From Rhodococcus sp. P1Y (GTDB lineage Bacteria > Actinomycetota > Actinomycetes > Mycobacteriales > Mycobacteriaceae): a stretch of DNA of 64,000 nucleotides. The translations under genes were made by a program, and so were the position numbers. The notes below the pieces were generated by a model. It did no database searches and was not told the DNA's origin. It worked only from the letters and a program-made list of their open reading frames with translations. This document shows positions 51,628 through 60,156 of the stretch, one piece after another (positions within the stretch are counted from its first letter, which is position 1; each line of letters begins with the position of its first letter). The DNA lies in NCBI RefSeq assembly GCF_003641205.1, contig NZ_CP032762.1, positions 620,001-684,000 on the forward strand, in the 5' to 3' direction.

Positions 51628-51812
51628 GAGAGTCCCAACCAGCCCCACACACAGGGCACCTGCACCCAGCGGCACAGAAAGCACCACCTGTGCCGCCCAC
51701 AGCCATGCCCAAAGATAATCACCGCCGCTGATGCGCTCCGCTGACGTAGCTACCTCGGCCGTCGTGGGCACTCCGGTCGCTGATTGGAATACGTACATCT
51801 GCGAGAGAGTCG

Positions 51813-52109
51813 CTACCTTGAAGGAACGCCGGCGGAGCCGTCCACCCAGTCCGGACCTGTCTTGACGTCAGGACCGTTGGTATCGGCGAAGAATGAGCGC
51901 AAAGTTGCGCGGCCAACGGCACCTGGGATTGGTGCTCTCCCGCCTTCCGATTCAGGCCGATCGGGCCGGGCAGCACGACTGGAGTCGCGTTCTGGGTGCT
52001 CGGCCATTGCGAAGTTCATAGAAGCACCCGAGCAGCCCCGGCACGTCAGCCGCGGGCCAAATCTGACGTTGCGACAGAAGAATTGGTTCTTCGACCACGC
52101 TCGTGTCAT
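51813..52109 (-). CDS. possible hypothetical protein downstream of marR
   Basis: A 98-residue frame whose ATG (52109) overlaps the marR stop (ATGA), which favours a real gene. The sequence (MTRAWSKNQFFCRNVRFG, then a Pro/Arg/Ser-rich stretch) has no recognised domain. It could be a degenerate gene. The rest of the gap between 51628 and 51812 shows nothing. Confidence 0.25.
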   Translation of the reverse strand: MTRAWSKNQFFCRNVRFGPRLTCRGCSGASMNFAMAEHPERDSSRAARPDRPESEGGRAPIPGAVGRATLRSFFADTNGPDVKTGPDWVDGSAGVPSR

Positions 52110-52543
52110 GTGTCCATGGTGTAGGAGCTGTCCATCAGTTCTCTCATCGCCGCGTAGAAGTCGCGACGCCTCTTGTCATTCCATGTGGTAGTCAGCTGCG
52201 CAAAGACGTCTTCCTGCCACCGATGTGCCTGCTCGAGCATGGACAGGCCTGCGGGGGTGAGTGATGCTTCACGTTGTCGTCCATCAGACGGGGATGCTGC
52301 CATAGCCAGGTAGCCAGCTGACTTGGCGCTCTTGATCAATCGCGATGCGCCACTTTGGTCGATCCCTACCTCGTGCGCGATTGCGTTGACGGTTGTAGCA
52401 GTCCCCCGCTGACAGAGCGAGTACACCGCTTCGCACACCGTCACGAGTCTTCCTCGCTCACCACCGACGTCCGCGGCCACGGGCCGACTCGCCCAGTGGC
52501 GAACGAAGTGAAACAAGACCTGCCCCGGCCCTTGGCTGTTCAT
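52106..52543 (-). CDS. MarR family transcriptional regulator
   Basis: A 145-residue wHTH: CEAVYSLCQRGTATTVNAIAHEVGIDQSGASRLIKSAKSAGYLAMAASPSDGRQREASLTPAGLSMLEQAHRW. The ATG overlaps the stop of the SnoaL-like gene. The TATGCG-atc-CGCATA dyad upstream of the pair is its probable operator. No transporter or degradative partner is adjacent. Confidence 0.83.
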   Translation of the reverse strand: MNSQGPGQVLFHFVRHWASRPVAADVGGERGRLVTVCEAVYSLCQRGTATTVNAIAHEVGIDQSGASRLIKSAKSAGYLAMAASPSDGRQREASLTPAGLSMLEQAHRWQEDVFAQLTTTWNDKRRRDFYAAMRELMDSSYTMDT

Positions 52544-52920
52544 TCGGTTGCCGCCATCTCGCGGCAGATGAAAGCAAGCTCCAGAGCGGCCTCGAGGTCG
52601 GGCAATCGCAGTGCAGCCGTTATCTTTCCGTTGGAAGCACGGAAGACCGTCGCGACCCGCGTTGGCTGAATGCTCTCGGGCCAGGTGGCGTCCTCCTCGA
52701 CCACCATCAACCGCTCGCTGATCGGGTGCCAGGACCGTGGAATCAGCTTGATCCCTGACCGCGTCACCCACTCGGCGAACTGCGAAGGGGTTATCGGGCC
52801 AGCCCCTTTCGGCCCGAGGACGACGACGGGATCACTGACCGCCCGCGCAGACCGTGGCAGATCATCGGCGTTGACGCTCGCGTGCCACTCATTGACTGCT
52901 GCTTCAAGACTGGAATGCAT
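52540..52920 (-). CDS. nuclear transport factor 2/SnoaL-like protein
   Basis: A 126-residue protein with the NTF2-like fold pattern: AAVNEWHASVNADDLPRSARAVSDPVVVLGPKGAGPITPSQFAEWVTRSGIKL and VVEEDATWPE...ATVFRASNGKITAALRLPDLEAAL. Such domains are small enzymes or binding subunits. It is encoded with marR, sharing 4 bp, and preceded by the dyad operator. ATG 52920 is chosen over 52944. Confidence 0.7.
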   Translation of the reverse strand: MHSSLEAAVNEWHASVNADDLPRSARAVSDPVVVLGPKGAGPITPSQFAEWVTRSGIKLIPRSWHPISERLMVVEEDATWPESIQPTRVATVFRASNGKITAALRLPDLEAALELAFICREMAATE

Positions 52921-52930
52921 ACTCAGACTA

Positions 52931-52945
52931 TATGCGATCCGCATA
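52931..52945. promoter_or_regulatory. dyad operator upstream of SnoaL/marR
   Basis: TATGCG-atc-CGCATA, perfect 6-bp arms, 10 bp upstream of the SnoaL-like start codon. Probable MarR binding site. Confidence 0.6.
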
Positions 52946-53160
52946 CATTTTCCTATAGTGAACTACCTCGATGACCTCGTGCATTCAATAGCTTGTCCGG
53001 TACCTAGGGGTCGAACTTCCGAGGCCGGTTCTCCCGATACGACGGGAGTACGCGGTCGTGTCAACCGACATCGAAACTCCCCGGCTGAACCAGATGTTCC
53101 ATCAGCGCACCATAATCGGAGTCATCCTGCCGTTCTCGTAGATCAGCGAACCCGTTGCCG

Positions 53161-53556
53161 CTAGCCGAGTTCGTGTGTTTGCGAGGTGCGGTCCCCTTCG
53201 GCGTCCCCAGTATTGCTGGTGCCTTGAATCTCGAACAGGATTGCATGTACCTCTCCGTCCGCCTTGGGGCAGTGCTCGACCCCTTTCGGCACCACGAATA
53301 CATCGTTGGGTCCGAGGCGGACATCGCGGTCGCGGAGTTGGATCGTCAGGTCGCCACGAACCACAAGGAAGAGTTCGTCGGTTTCGGGGTGCGTGTGCCA
53401 TACGAACTCGCCCTCGAGCTTGACCACTTTGACGTCGTAGTCGTTGACAGTCGTAAGTCGGTGCGGCTGCCAGTATTCGGAAACCATGGACAATGCATCC
53501 TCGACATTACGGACGCGATCATCTGCGGTACGCGGCCGCGAACCTTGTGTGTTCAT
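53161..53556 (-). CDS. cupin-domain protein
   Basis: A 131-residue cupin: EFVWHTHPETDELFLVVRGDLTIQL is the first cupin motif (HxH..E), and LGPNDVFVVPKGVEHCPKA the second. Such small cupins often bind a metal and act as isomerases or dioxygenases; the substrate is unknown. ATG 53556 is preferred to the ATG four codons earlier. Confidence 0.82.
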   Translation of the reverse strand: MNTQGSRPRTADDRVRNVEDALSMVSEYWQPHRLTTVNDYDVKVVKLEGEFVWHTHPETDELFLVVRGDLTIQLRDRDVRLGPNDVFVVPKGVEHCPKADGEVHAILFEIQGTSNTGDAEGDRTSQTHELG

Positions 53557-53662
53557 CGCTTTCTCCATCTATTGGTGAGCCTAAAGGTCGACGGGACTGT
53601 TCGAAAAGCGGGTCGGCTGGCCGCGGCGGACGCATACGCGTTCCGGCACCTGCCGTCATCTT

Positions 53663-54148
53663 TCAATCGGTCGCCACGACGACGCAGGTGCCGCGCGTCA
53701 ACGTGACCAGGTCGGCGAAGGTCAGCGACATGACGGTATGAGGGGTCCCCGCCGCGGCCCAGATCCTCGGGTGTTGTTGCAGGGCTTCGTCGATGACGGT
53801 TCTGATCGGTTCAGGATGTCCCGTCGGTGCGACTCCTCCGATGGCTTGACCCGTCACGGCGCGGACCTGCTTTGCCGCCGCGAGTCGTACTTCTCCGACC
53901 CGGAGTGCGGCGCCGAGGCGCTCCGGATCGACACGATGTCGACCACTGGTCATCACGAGGACGGGTTCGTCGTCAGCGAGGAACAGCAGGCTGCTGGCGA
54001 CGGCTCCGACCTCGCATCCCAGTGCGCCGGCCGCCTCGGCGGCAGTGCGGGTCGAGGCCGGTAACTCGTGGATCGGTGCGGTTATCCCGGCGGCCGTCAA
54101 GTGCTCCCGGACAATACGAGTGCGTTCGGGCACTGGAAGTTCACTCAC
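53663..54148 (-). CDS. YbaK/EbsC-family aminoacyl-tRNA deacylase-like protein
   Basis: A 161-residue protein of the INS/YbaK superfamily: AAEAAGALGCEVGAVASSLLFLADDEPVLVMTSGRHRVD, then GQAIGGVAPTGHPEPIRTVIDEAL and AAAGTPHTVMSLTFADLVTLTRG. Members hydrolyse mis-charged tRNA (Cys-tRNAPro, Ala-tRNAPro). The ATG overlaps the XRE stop, so it is controlled with that regulator. Function in this branch is not established. Confidence 0.85.
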   Translation of the reverse strand: MSELPVPERTRIVREHLTAAGITAPIHELPASTRTAAEAAGALGCEVGAVASSLLFLADDEPVLVMTSGRHRVDPERLGAALRVGEVRLAAAKQVRAVTGQAIGGVAPTGHPEPIRTVIDEALQQHPRIWAAAGTPHTVMSLTFADLVTLTRGTCVVVATD

Positions 54149-54684
54149 TGGCTTGCCTCTCTCGATCCGGTGCAGTGCGGACGCGGGTAGTGCATCAAGA
54201 TCAGGGCCGTGGCGCTACCCCCGACGGACCGGAACAGGTGGGGTTCGTCGCCTCGGTAACGGTGACTCTCGCCTGCCGTCAACTCCTGACTTCCGTTACC
54301 CACCACCACCCGGCCTTCCACGACGGTCACCGTCTCTTCGACGCCGTTGGCGTGTGGGTCCGAATGCTGGACGGTCTCGCTGATCGAGGCCCGGTACACC
54401 TCGACCAGGCATTGGGCCAGCTCGAACCGGTCGACCAGTGTCGCGTCGACGGAGTCGCCGTGAAGAGACGCAGAGTTCACGGCGCGGTCGGGCAGGACGG
54501 CTCCCAGGGGTGCCTCCAACGCGCTGGTGAGTGCAAAGAGGGTGTCCAGACGCGCTCCGCGACGGTTGTTTTCGAGCTCGGAGATCGTGCCCTTGCCTAT
54601 CCCGCTCCGGCGCGCCAGCTCGGACAGCGAACAGCCTCGGTCGAGCCGTAGGGCTCGCAGGCGTCCGCCGACGTCGTCATCCAT
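54145..54684 (-). CDS. XRE-cupin transcriptional regulator
   Basis: A 179-residue regulator: XRE HTH (CSLSELARRSGIGKGTISELENNRRGARLDTLFAL, about 19-53) and a C-terminal cupin (VVEGRVVVGNGSQELTAGESHRYRGDEPHLFRSVG). Divergent from an EamA transporter, with an 18-bp palindrome between, so it probably represses itself and the exporter. Confidence 0.88.
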   Translation of the reverse strand: MDDDVGGRLRALRLDRGCSLSELARRSGIGKGTISELENNRRGARLDTLFALTSALEAPLGAVLPDRAVNSASLHGDSVDATLVDRFELAQCLVEVYRASISETVQHSDPHANGVEETVTVVEGRVVVGNGSQELTAGESHRYRGDEPHLFRSVGGSATALILMHYPRPHCTGSREASQ

Positions 54685-54694
54685 GATGTTCTTC

Positions 54695-54712
54695 CGTTCT
54701 GTTTACAGAACG
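54695..54712. promoter_or_regulatory. palindromic operator between xre-cupin and eamA
   Basis: CGTTCTGT-tt-ACAGAACG, perfect 8-bp arms, 10 bp upstream of the XRE-cupin start and about 140 bp before the EamA start. Probable binding site of the XRE protein. Confidence 0.7.
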
Positions 54713-54850
54713 ACCATAGCCTGGTTTCATGATTCGTCAAGGGGACCTCGCGCAGGCGTGGTCGCTGAATGCGTCTGCCGTCGCGAGGTTTCCGGCCTGC
54801 ACGGCCCGGCTTCGTGCGGTTCACGAGGCACTCCACACCGAGGGGATGCA

Positions 54851-55795
54851 ATGCCCATTTCTGCCTGGCGGTTCTCGCACAACCGCGTCCTTCTGCTGAT
54901 TCTGGCTGCCGTGGCCGTGCAGGCTGTCGTGCAAGGCATCATGTCGGGGAGGGTCAGCGCCTCCGAGAGCATGATCTTCTCGGCCATGGCGTTCGCCACC
55001 GCCGCCGCCGTGTTCGGCGTCATCGACAAACTGCGTCCGAGCGACGCCGGACCGGCGCCACGGGGGGCACGCGTGTCGATGATCTGGATGAACGTTGCTA
55101 CGGCCACGACATTCCTCAGCTTCTACGTGTCGATCAGTCTCGTTCCCGCCTCGACGACGAGTTCGATCGAATCGGCACTCGGACCGGTGGCATTGATGGT
55201 GATCGCGCGCGTCGTGGCGGGACGTCGCAACTGGCACGGGCGGATCGAACTGATTCTGGTTGCAGTCATGGTGGGCTTCGGGCTTCTTCTTGCATACCGC
55301 ACCTGGCAGTTGTCGGCCTCGAGCACCGGTTCCGTTCGGACAATTGCGGGACTGCTGCTGGCCGCTGTGGCGGGCAATGGCATGGCGGTGGTTGTATTGC
55401 TGTCGAAAGCGCTGGGCGACAGTGGAATCAGTCCGGTCTGGGTGACCGCTCACCGCTTCCATCTCACCTACGTTCTTGCGGCAGTGGCATGGCTGTTCGG
55501 TGGAACTCCGATGCCCGATGCCGGCGAGTTGACGACGCTGTTCGTGTTCGGTGGTCTCGCCGTCGTTGTTCCGCTATTCGTGCTGCAGGTCGGAGTCCAA
55601 CGAGCGGAGCCGCTGCGGGCGATCGCCATCATCGCACTGTTACCCGGACTGACGTGGCTGACGCAGGTGGCTGCCGGACAACCGCCGGACTTGGTGTCGT
55701 TGGGACTGATCGTGGGTGTGGTGCTCGCTTCCGTGGCCTTCACCGCGCAGTCAGCGTCGAGGTCAGTCGTGGTTCCAGGCGTTCGCGACCTATGA
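54851..55795 (+). CDS. EamA/DMT family transporter
   Basis: A 314-residue permease with about ten membrane segments in two similar halves (EamA repeats), e.g. FYVSISLVPASTTSSIESALGPVAL and GGLAVVVPLFVLQVGVQRAEPLRAIAIIALLPGLTW. Members export amino acids or drugs. ATG 54851 follows GAGGGG. Divergent from the XRE-cupin regulator and YbaK-like gene. Possibly an amino-acid exporter for which the YbaK-like deacylase is a companion; inference. Confidence 0.85.
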   Translation: MPISAWRFSHNRVLLLILAAVAVQAVVQGIMSGRVSASESMIFSAMAFATAAAVFGVIDKLRPSDAGPAPRGARVSMIWMNVATATTFLSFYVSISLVPASTTSSIESALGPVALMVIARVVAGRRNWHGRIELILVAVMVGFGLLLAYRTWQLSASSTGSVRTIAGLLLAAVAGNGMAVVVLLSKALGDSGISPVWVTAHRFHLTYVLAAVAWLFGGTPMPDAGELTTLFVFGGLAVVVPLFVLQVGVQRAEPLRAIAIIALLPGLTWLTQVAAGQPPDLVSLGLIVGVVLASVAFTAQSASRSVVVPGVRDL

Positions 55796-55940
55796 GGTTC
55801 GGTCGACAGTTGACCGTGCCGGGGAGCTCGTGCGGACCTGCCCACGTCGAAGTCGGTCTTGTGAAGTGTCCAACCGCGCTGGACGCGTGATACAGCCCCA
55901 ACGACTCGATAGACCGGGCACTATCCTTTACCATCACCCG

Positions 55941-57101
55941 GTGGGGGGAAACGAGGATCCGCGGGAGCGCCTTGCGCGTCTCGTCGTCGAACGTGTGCAG
56001 AGCGAGGGTGGGACCGACCCGCGGTTCGATCCGACGACTTTTGCAGTCAGGTACGGCCGCGATTCGGTCCTTCAGCTAGATCACCTATTCCATGACACCG
56101 CCGCTGCCTCCGATCTCGACCTGGAATCTCACGTCGCCCATTTCGTGTCCACGACGATGTCGTCCATCGAATGGCCAGGGAGCTGGAACGAGGCGCTTCC
56201 GCGACTGCGACCGGTATTGAAGCCGTCTACGTACACGCTCGGCTCACCGCCCGACCTACTGCTGTCCCGCCGCGTGTTCCCGCTCGTGGACGAACTCGTC
56301 GCGGTGGATCTGCCGACCCATCGCGACATCGTCTCGTGGGAAACGATCGACAAGTGGGGCGTCGACCCGGCAACGGTGTTCGCCGCCGCGCGCTCCAATC
56401 TTGCGACCATCACCCAGCACGCCGACCCGTCCAAGGGCCGCGCAACCCAACGGCTCGTCGATCGAGGTGGCCAGTACGTCACCTCGTGGCTCCTGGATCC
56501 AGGGTGGCTCGCGTCCCACCAGGGCCGATTCGGCTGTGCGCCAGTGGCATTCGTCCCGGATGTAGACACGCTATACGTCGTGCCGAGTGACGATCCCGAC
56601 CTGCTGGCAAACCATTTCCGCAAGGTCGAAGAGCAGTACGCCCACACCTCGCGCTTTCTGTCGCCGCAGGCGTACACCGTCGACGACCGCGGCGCCGTCG
56701 TCACGTACGACTACGTCCAGCCGGAAGACACAGGAAGCGCACGCGCTCGCTGCGTCCACATCGCCAAGGAGTATGCAGCACAGTCGAGTTGGCTCATTCG
56801 CCAGTACGAGCTGGACGGTGTACGGTCCGAGGTCAGCACTGCAACCGTCAGAACGACGCCCTTCGGTCCACGAACCGTCACCATCTGGGACCATGACGTG
56901 GACTGCACTTTGCCGCAGACCGATCTCGTCGCATTCTGCCGTGACGGCTTCCCGCCGTTCTACGTCCAGTTCGAGGACGTTCTGTCCATCACCGGGATTC
57001 AGCCGGTTCGAGGACTCGACCCGGCTAGATTCCGGTTGCCCACCTGGCCACCGGAGGACCTCGTCGAGCGGCTTCGAGCCCACAGTATTCCGATCGAATG
57101 A
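55941..57101 (+). CDS. hypothetical protein, 386 aa
   Basis: Soluble, no signal peptide, acidic. Segments such as RRVFPLVDELVAVDLPTHRD, SWETIDKWGVDPATVFAAAR and QGRFGCAPVAFVPDVDTLYVVPSDDPDLL suggest a mixed alpha/beta protein resembling the DUF1444 or suppressor-of-fused type, but no motif is decisive. GTG 55941 is uncertain, with no good ribosome-binding site. The stop abuts the convergent DHFR-like gene. Function unknown. Confidence 0.7.
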   Translation: MGGNEDPRERLARLVVERVQSEGGTDPRFDPTTFAVRYGRDSVLQLDHLFHDTAAASDLDLESHVAHFVSTTMSSIEWPGSWNEALPRLRPVLKPSTYTLGSPPDLLLSRRVFPLVDELVAVDLPTHRDIVSWETIDKWGVDPATVFAAARSNLATITQHADPSKGRATQRLVDRGGQYVTSWLLDPGWLASHQGRFGCAPVAFVPDVDTLYVVPSDDPDLLANHFRKVEEQYAHTSRFLSPQAYTVDDRGAVVTYDYVQPEDTGSARARCVHIAKEYAAQSSWLIRQYELDGVRSEVSTATVRTTPFGPRTVTIWDHDVDCTLPQTDLVAFCRDGFPPFYVQFEDVLSITGIQPVRGLDPARFRLPTWPPEDLVERLRAHSIPIE

Positions 57102-57680
57102 TCACGTCCCGGGGACGTACTCGTTGATCACGACGCCCGACTCGTAGGGCGTGCTCGCGACGAGATTCCATCGGCCGACCGAGTAGTCGCGCTCGGCGAA
57201 GATCTTCTTGCCCGATCCCAGCAGTATCGGGTTGACCTTGAATATCAGCCTGTCGATTTCTTCGACCATCGACGACGCCAGAATTCCACCCCCGGCGAGC
57301 CAGATCCCACTTCCGTCCTGTTGCTTCAACTCCCGCGCCACCTCGGCCGGGTCCCGATCCGTCAGGGTCAGCCCAGGTTCGACATCGGCACCGATGTGGC
57401 TGCGGGAGAACACATATTGCTTCAGATGACCGTAGTGCCCTCTGGGTGGGTGAGGACGGCCGATGTCGTACGTGTTCCACCCCATGAGGACCGTGTCGAA
57501 GCGAGTCAGCGGCGGGGTCAGTCCGGTCGCTTCGAGTCCGAGGGTCGGGATGGTGTCGGTGTACTCGGCGAGAATCATGTCGATGTGGTCGCCCGTCTGC
57601 GGGAACGCATCGAACGTGTCGTCCGGTGCTGCGATGTAGCCGTCGAGGCTTACAGCCACGTAGTAGACCAGTTCACGCAT
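57102..57680 (-). CDS. dihydrofolate reductase family (RibD C-terminal-like) protein
   Basis: A 192-residue protein: LVYYVAVSLDGYIAAPDD start, TVLMGWNTYD in place of the NADPH-binding region, GIWLAGGGILASSMVEEIDRLIFKVNPILLGSGKKIF. This is the RibD_C/YwjB-type fold of NADPH reductases of unknown substrate. ATG 57680 has GGAG upstream. Divergent from a TetR gene with a dyad between. Probably an inducible reductase. Confidence 0.87.
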   Translation of the reverse strand: MRELVYYVAVSLDGYIAAPDDTFDAFPQTGDHIDMILAEYTDTIPTLGLEATGLTPPLTRFDTVLMGWNTYDIGRPHPPRGHYGHLKQYVFSRSHIGADVEPGLTLTDRDPAEVARELKQQDGSGIWLAGGGILASSMVEEIDRLIFKVNPILLGSGKKIFAERDYSVGRWNLVASTPYESGVVINEYVPGT

Positions 57681-57725
57681 GCGGATCTCCATTCACGACG
57701 TTTGTAGTGGTTACATCGCAAGAGT

Positions 57726-57739
57726 ACGACACTTGTCGT
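57726..57739. promoter_or_regulatory. dyad between DHFR-like gene and tetR
   Basis: ACGACA-ct-TGTCGT, perfect arms in the 79-bp gap of the divergent pair. Likely TetR operator. Confidence 0.6.
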
Positions 57740-57759
57740 GGTTCGGCTAGTCTTTTCTC

Positions 57760-58326
57760 ATGGCACGTAACCCGCAGCGACGCTCCGAGCTCGCCGACGC
57801 CGGCATACGCATCCTGGCCGCAGAAGGCGCGCGCGGGCTCACGCATCGTGCGATCGACGACGCAGCCGGTGTCCCGAAGGGCACCAGCTCCAACTACTTC
57901 CGATCACGTGAAGACATCGTCGCGGGCTTGATCGAACGTATCGGGGAGCGACTGGCGCCCGATCCAGAAGTCCACGCACCCCTGGCAGCGCAGACGCCGA
58001 GCCCAGAGCTGTTCGCGGAGTACACACGCGATATCGTCGCTCGTCTCCTCGGCAACCGCGACGTGACGCTTGCGCTGTTCGAACTACGGCTCGAGGCGTC
58101 GAGACGCCCGGAAATCAGGGACGCACTCGGCCGTTGGCAGCGGTCGAACTTCCGAGGCGATGTCGAGTTCAACCTGGCCGCAGGCCTACCCGGTGGATCG
58201 AAAGAGATCGCCCTGTTCCACTACGCGATCGACGGACTGCTGCTCGACCGGCTGACCTATCCCATCGACCCCGATACCTCGACCGACGACATCGTCGATT
58301 CGCTGGTCGCGGGGTTGCTGCGCTGA
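57760..58326 (+). CDS. TetR/AcrR family transcriptional regulator
   Basis: A 188-residue regulator: RRSELADAGIRILAAEGARGLTHRAIDDAAGVPKGTSSNYFRSREDIV is the TetR HTH; the C-terminal helical domain follows. Divergent from the DHFR-like reductase. Its stop is followed directly by the third copy of the dispersed repeat, which probably terminates transcription. Confidence 0.88.
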   Translation: MARNPQRRSELADAGIRILAAEGARGLTHRAIDDAAGVPKGTSSNYFRSREDIVAGLIERIGERLAPDPEVHAPLAAQTPSPELFAEYTRDIVARLLGNRDVTLALFELRLEASRRPEIRDALGRWQRSNFRGDVEFNLAAGLPGGSKEIALFHYAIDGLLLDRLTYPIDPDTSTDDIVDSLVAGLLR

Positions 58327-58330
58327 CCCG

Positions 58331-58444
58331 CCCGTGAGTGCGTAATTACGTTCGGCGGTAACTACGCACGCACGAGCAGGTCAACGGTCGTGAGTGCGTA
58401 ATTACGTTCGGCGGTAATTACGCACGCATGGGGGGCGAAGCCGC
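58331..58444. repeat. dispersed double stem-loop repeat, copy 3
   Basis: Hairpin 1 GTGAGTGCGTAATTAC / GTAACTACGCACGCAC, linker ACGAGCAGGTCAACGGTCGT, hairpin 2 GTGAGTGCGTAATTAC / GTAATTACGCACGCAT, tail GGGGGGCGAAGCCGC. Lies between the converging tetR and ALDH genes. This is the most regular copy. Confidence 0.85.
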
Positions 58445-58445
58445 A

Positions 58446-59981
58446 TCAGGCAAATTCCACTCCCTGGGCGAGCGGGAGATCGTTGGAGTAGTTGACCGTG
58501 TTGGTCGCACGCCGCATGTAGGACTTCCATGCGTCCGAACCGGATTCGCGTCCGCCGCCGGTTTCCTTCTCACCTCCGAAAGCGCCACCGATCTCTGCAC
58601 CCGACGGACCGATGTTGACGTTCGCGATGCCGCAGTCGGACCCTGCGCCCGACAGGAACTTCTCGGCCTCACGCAGATCCGTGGTGAAGATCGACGACGA
58701 AAGTCCCTGTGGCACATCGTTGTGTAGCTCGATCGCCTCGTCGAGCGTGTCGTAGGTCAACACGTACAGGATTGGCGCGAAGGTCTCGTGCCTGACGATG
58801 TCGGTCTGGGCCGGCATCGTCACCACGGTGGGCTGCACGTAGTACGAGTACTCGCCGCCCACGTCGACGCGCTCACCGCCTGCCTTGATCACTCCGCCGT
58901 CCGACACCGCTGCGTCCAACGCCTTCTGGAAGCCCGCGAACGCGGGCGCGTCGATCAATGGCCCTACCAGGGTATCGGACTCCAAAGGTGAACCGATGGA
59001 CAGCGATTCGTATGCCCTCGAGACGCGTTCCACAAGTTCGTCGGCAATCGACGAGTGCACGATGACACGCCTCAGCGACGTGCACCGCTGCCCCGCGGTA
59101 CCGGCCGCCGAGAAGACTATGCCGCGGGTGGTCAGGTCGAGATCGGCCGACGGGGTCACGATGGCCGCATTGTTCCCGCCGAGTTCGAGGAGCACGCGCC
59201 CGAACCGCTCGGCAACCCGTGGAGCCACGGCCCGGCCCATCCGCGTCGAACCGGTCGCGGACAGAAGCGCCACACGGGAATCGTCGACGAGCGCTTCGCC
59301 TGCCACGCGGTCGCCGATGACAAGTTGGGCGACGGTGGGGTCCACGCCCGCCTTCGCTGCGGCACGCTCGAACAATGCCTGAACACCCAACGCCGTCAAC
59401 GGAGTTTTCTCCGACGGCTTCCAGATGACGGTGTCGCCGGCGACCAGGGCGAGCACCGTGTTCCAGGACCACACGGCCACCGGGAAGTTGAAGGCGGTGA
59501 TGACGCCGACGACCCCAAGCGGGTGCCACTGCTCCATCATTCGGTGACCAGGCCGCTCAGTGGCGATGGTGTTTCCGTACAACTGACGCGACAGCCCGAC
59601 GCCGAAGTCGCAGATGTCGATCATCTCCTGCACCTCACCGAGGCCCTCGGACACGATCTTGCCTGCTTCGATGGAGACCAACGACCCGAGGTCGTCCTTG
59701 TGTTCGCGCAGCAGTTCACCCAGCTCACGGATCAACCCGCCTCGGACCGGTGCGGGAACCGTCGACCACTGTGCGAACGCGGTTCTCGCGGACGCGATAG
59801 TGGCATCCACGTCGGACACCGTCGCGGAGGCCAACGACGCCAGATTCCCACCGGTAATCGGTGAACGCGCCACGATCGGCAACCGCGACGGTGGTACATC
59901 GAGGTCGGCAGTCACCCCGAGCCTGGTCAGAATCGCGCGAGTCCGAACGCTGAGCTCGTCGTGGGTGACGGTCGAGGACAT
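58446..59981 (-). CDS. aldehyde dehydrogenase (L-aminoadipate-semialdehyde dehydrogenase, AmaB-like)
   Basis: A 511-residue ALDH: LELGGNNAAI (general base Glu region), GQRCTSLRRVIVH with the catalytic Cys, FNFPVAVWSWNTVLAL and GGAFGGEKETGGGRESGSDAWKSYMRR. These features match the ALDH7-type/AmaB enzymes that oxidise aminoadipate semialdehyde (piperideine-6-carboxylate). Divergent from the lysine aminotransferase gene, so the pair converts L-lysine to L-2-aminoadipate. Confidence 0.85.
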   Translation of the reverse strand: MSSTVTHDELSVRTRAILTRLGVTADLDVPPSRLPIVARSPITGGNLASLASATVSDVDATIASARTAFAQWSTVPAPVRGGLIRELGELLREHKDDLGSLVSIEAGKIVSEGLGEVQEMIDICDFGVGLSRQLYGNTIATERPGHRMMEQWHPLGVVGVITAFNFPVAVWSWNTVLALVAGDTVIWKPSEKTPLTALGVQALFERAAAKAGVDPTVAQLVIGDRVAGEALVDDSRVALLSATGSTRMGRAVAPRVAERFGRVLLELGGNNAAIVTPSADLDLTTRGIVFSAAGTAGQRCTSLRRVIVHSSIADELVERVSRAYESLSIGSPLESDTLVGPLIDAPAFAGFQKALDAAVSDGGVIKAGGERVDVGGEYSYYVQPTVVTMPAQTDIVRHETFAPILYVLTYDTLDEAIELHNDVPQGLSSSIFTTDLREAEKFLSGAGSDCGIANVNIGPSGAEIGGAFGGEKETGGGRESGSDAWKSYMRRATNTVNYSNDLPLAQGVEFA

Positions 59982-60005
59982 GTGCGTCCACCTTTCGTGT
60001 GCGGA

Positions 60006-60067
60006 TCGTTACGTCGTGCGCATCGTTGCGTCGTGCAGGTCTTTGCGTCGTGCAGCTCTTTGCGGCC
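60006..60067. repeat. 17-bp tandem repeats in the ALDH/lat gap
   Basis: About 3.6 units of TCGTTGCGTCGTGCAGG: 60006-60022, 60023-60039, 60040-60056 and a partial unit to 60067. A CATACGG direct repeat follows nearer lat. Located in the 175-bp gap between divergent lysine-catabolism genes, so a regulator binding array (for example Lrp type) is possible. Confidence 0.75.
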
Positions 60068-60156
60068 GATCCCAATCTAGTCTACGAACCGTTTGACAGG
60101 AATCTTTACGGTCATACGGGGTTGCATACGGAATATTTACGCGTATGTTGGCTTTC

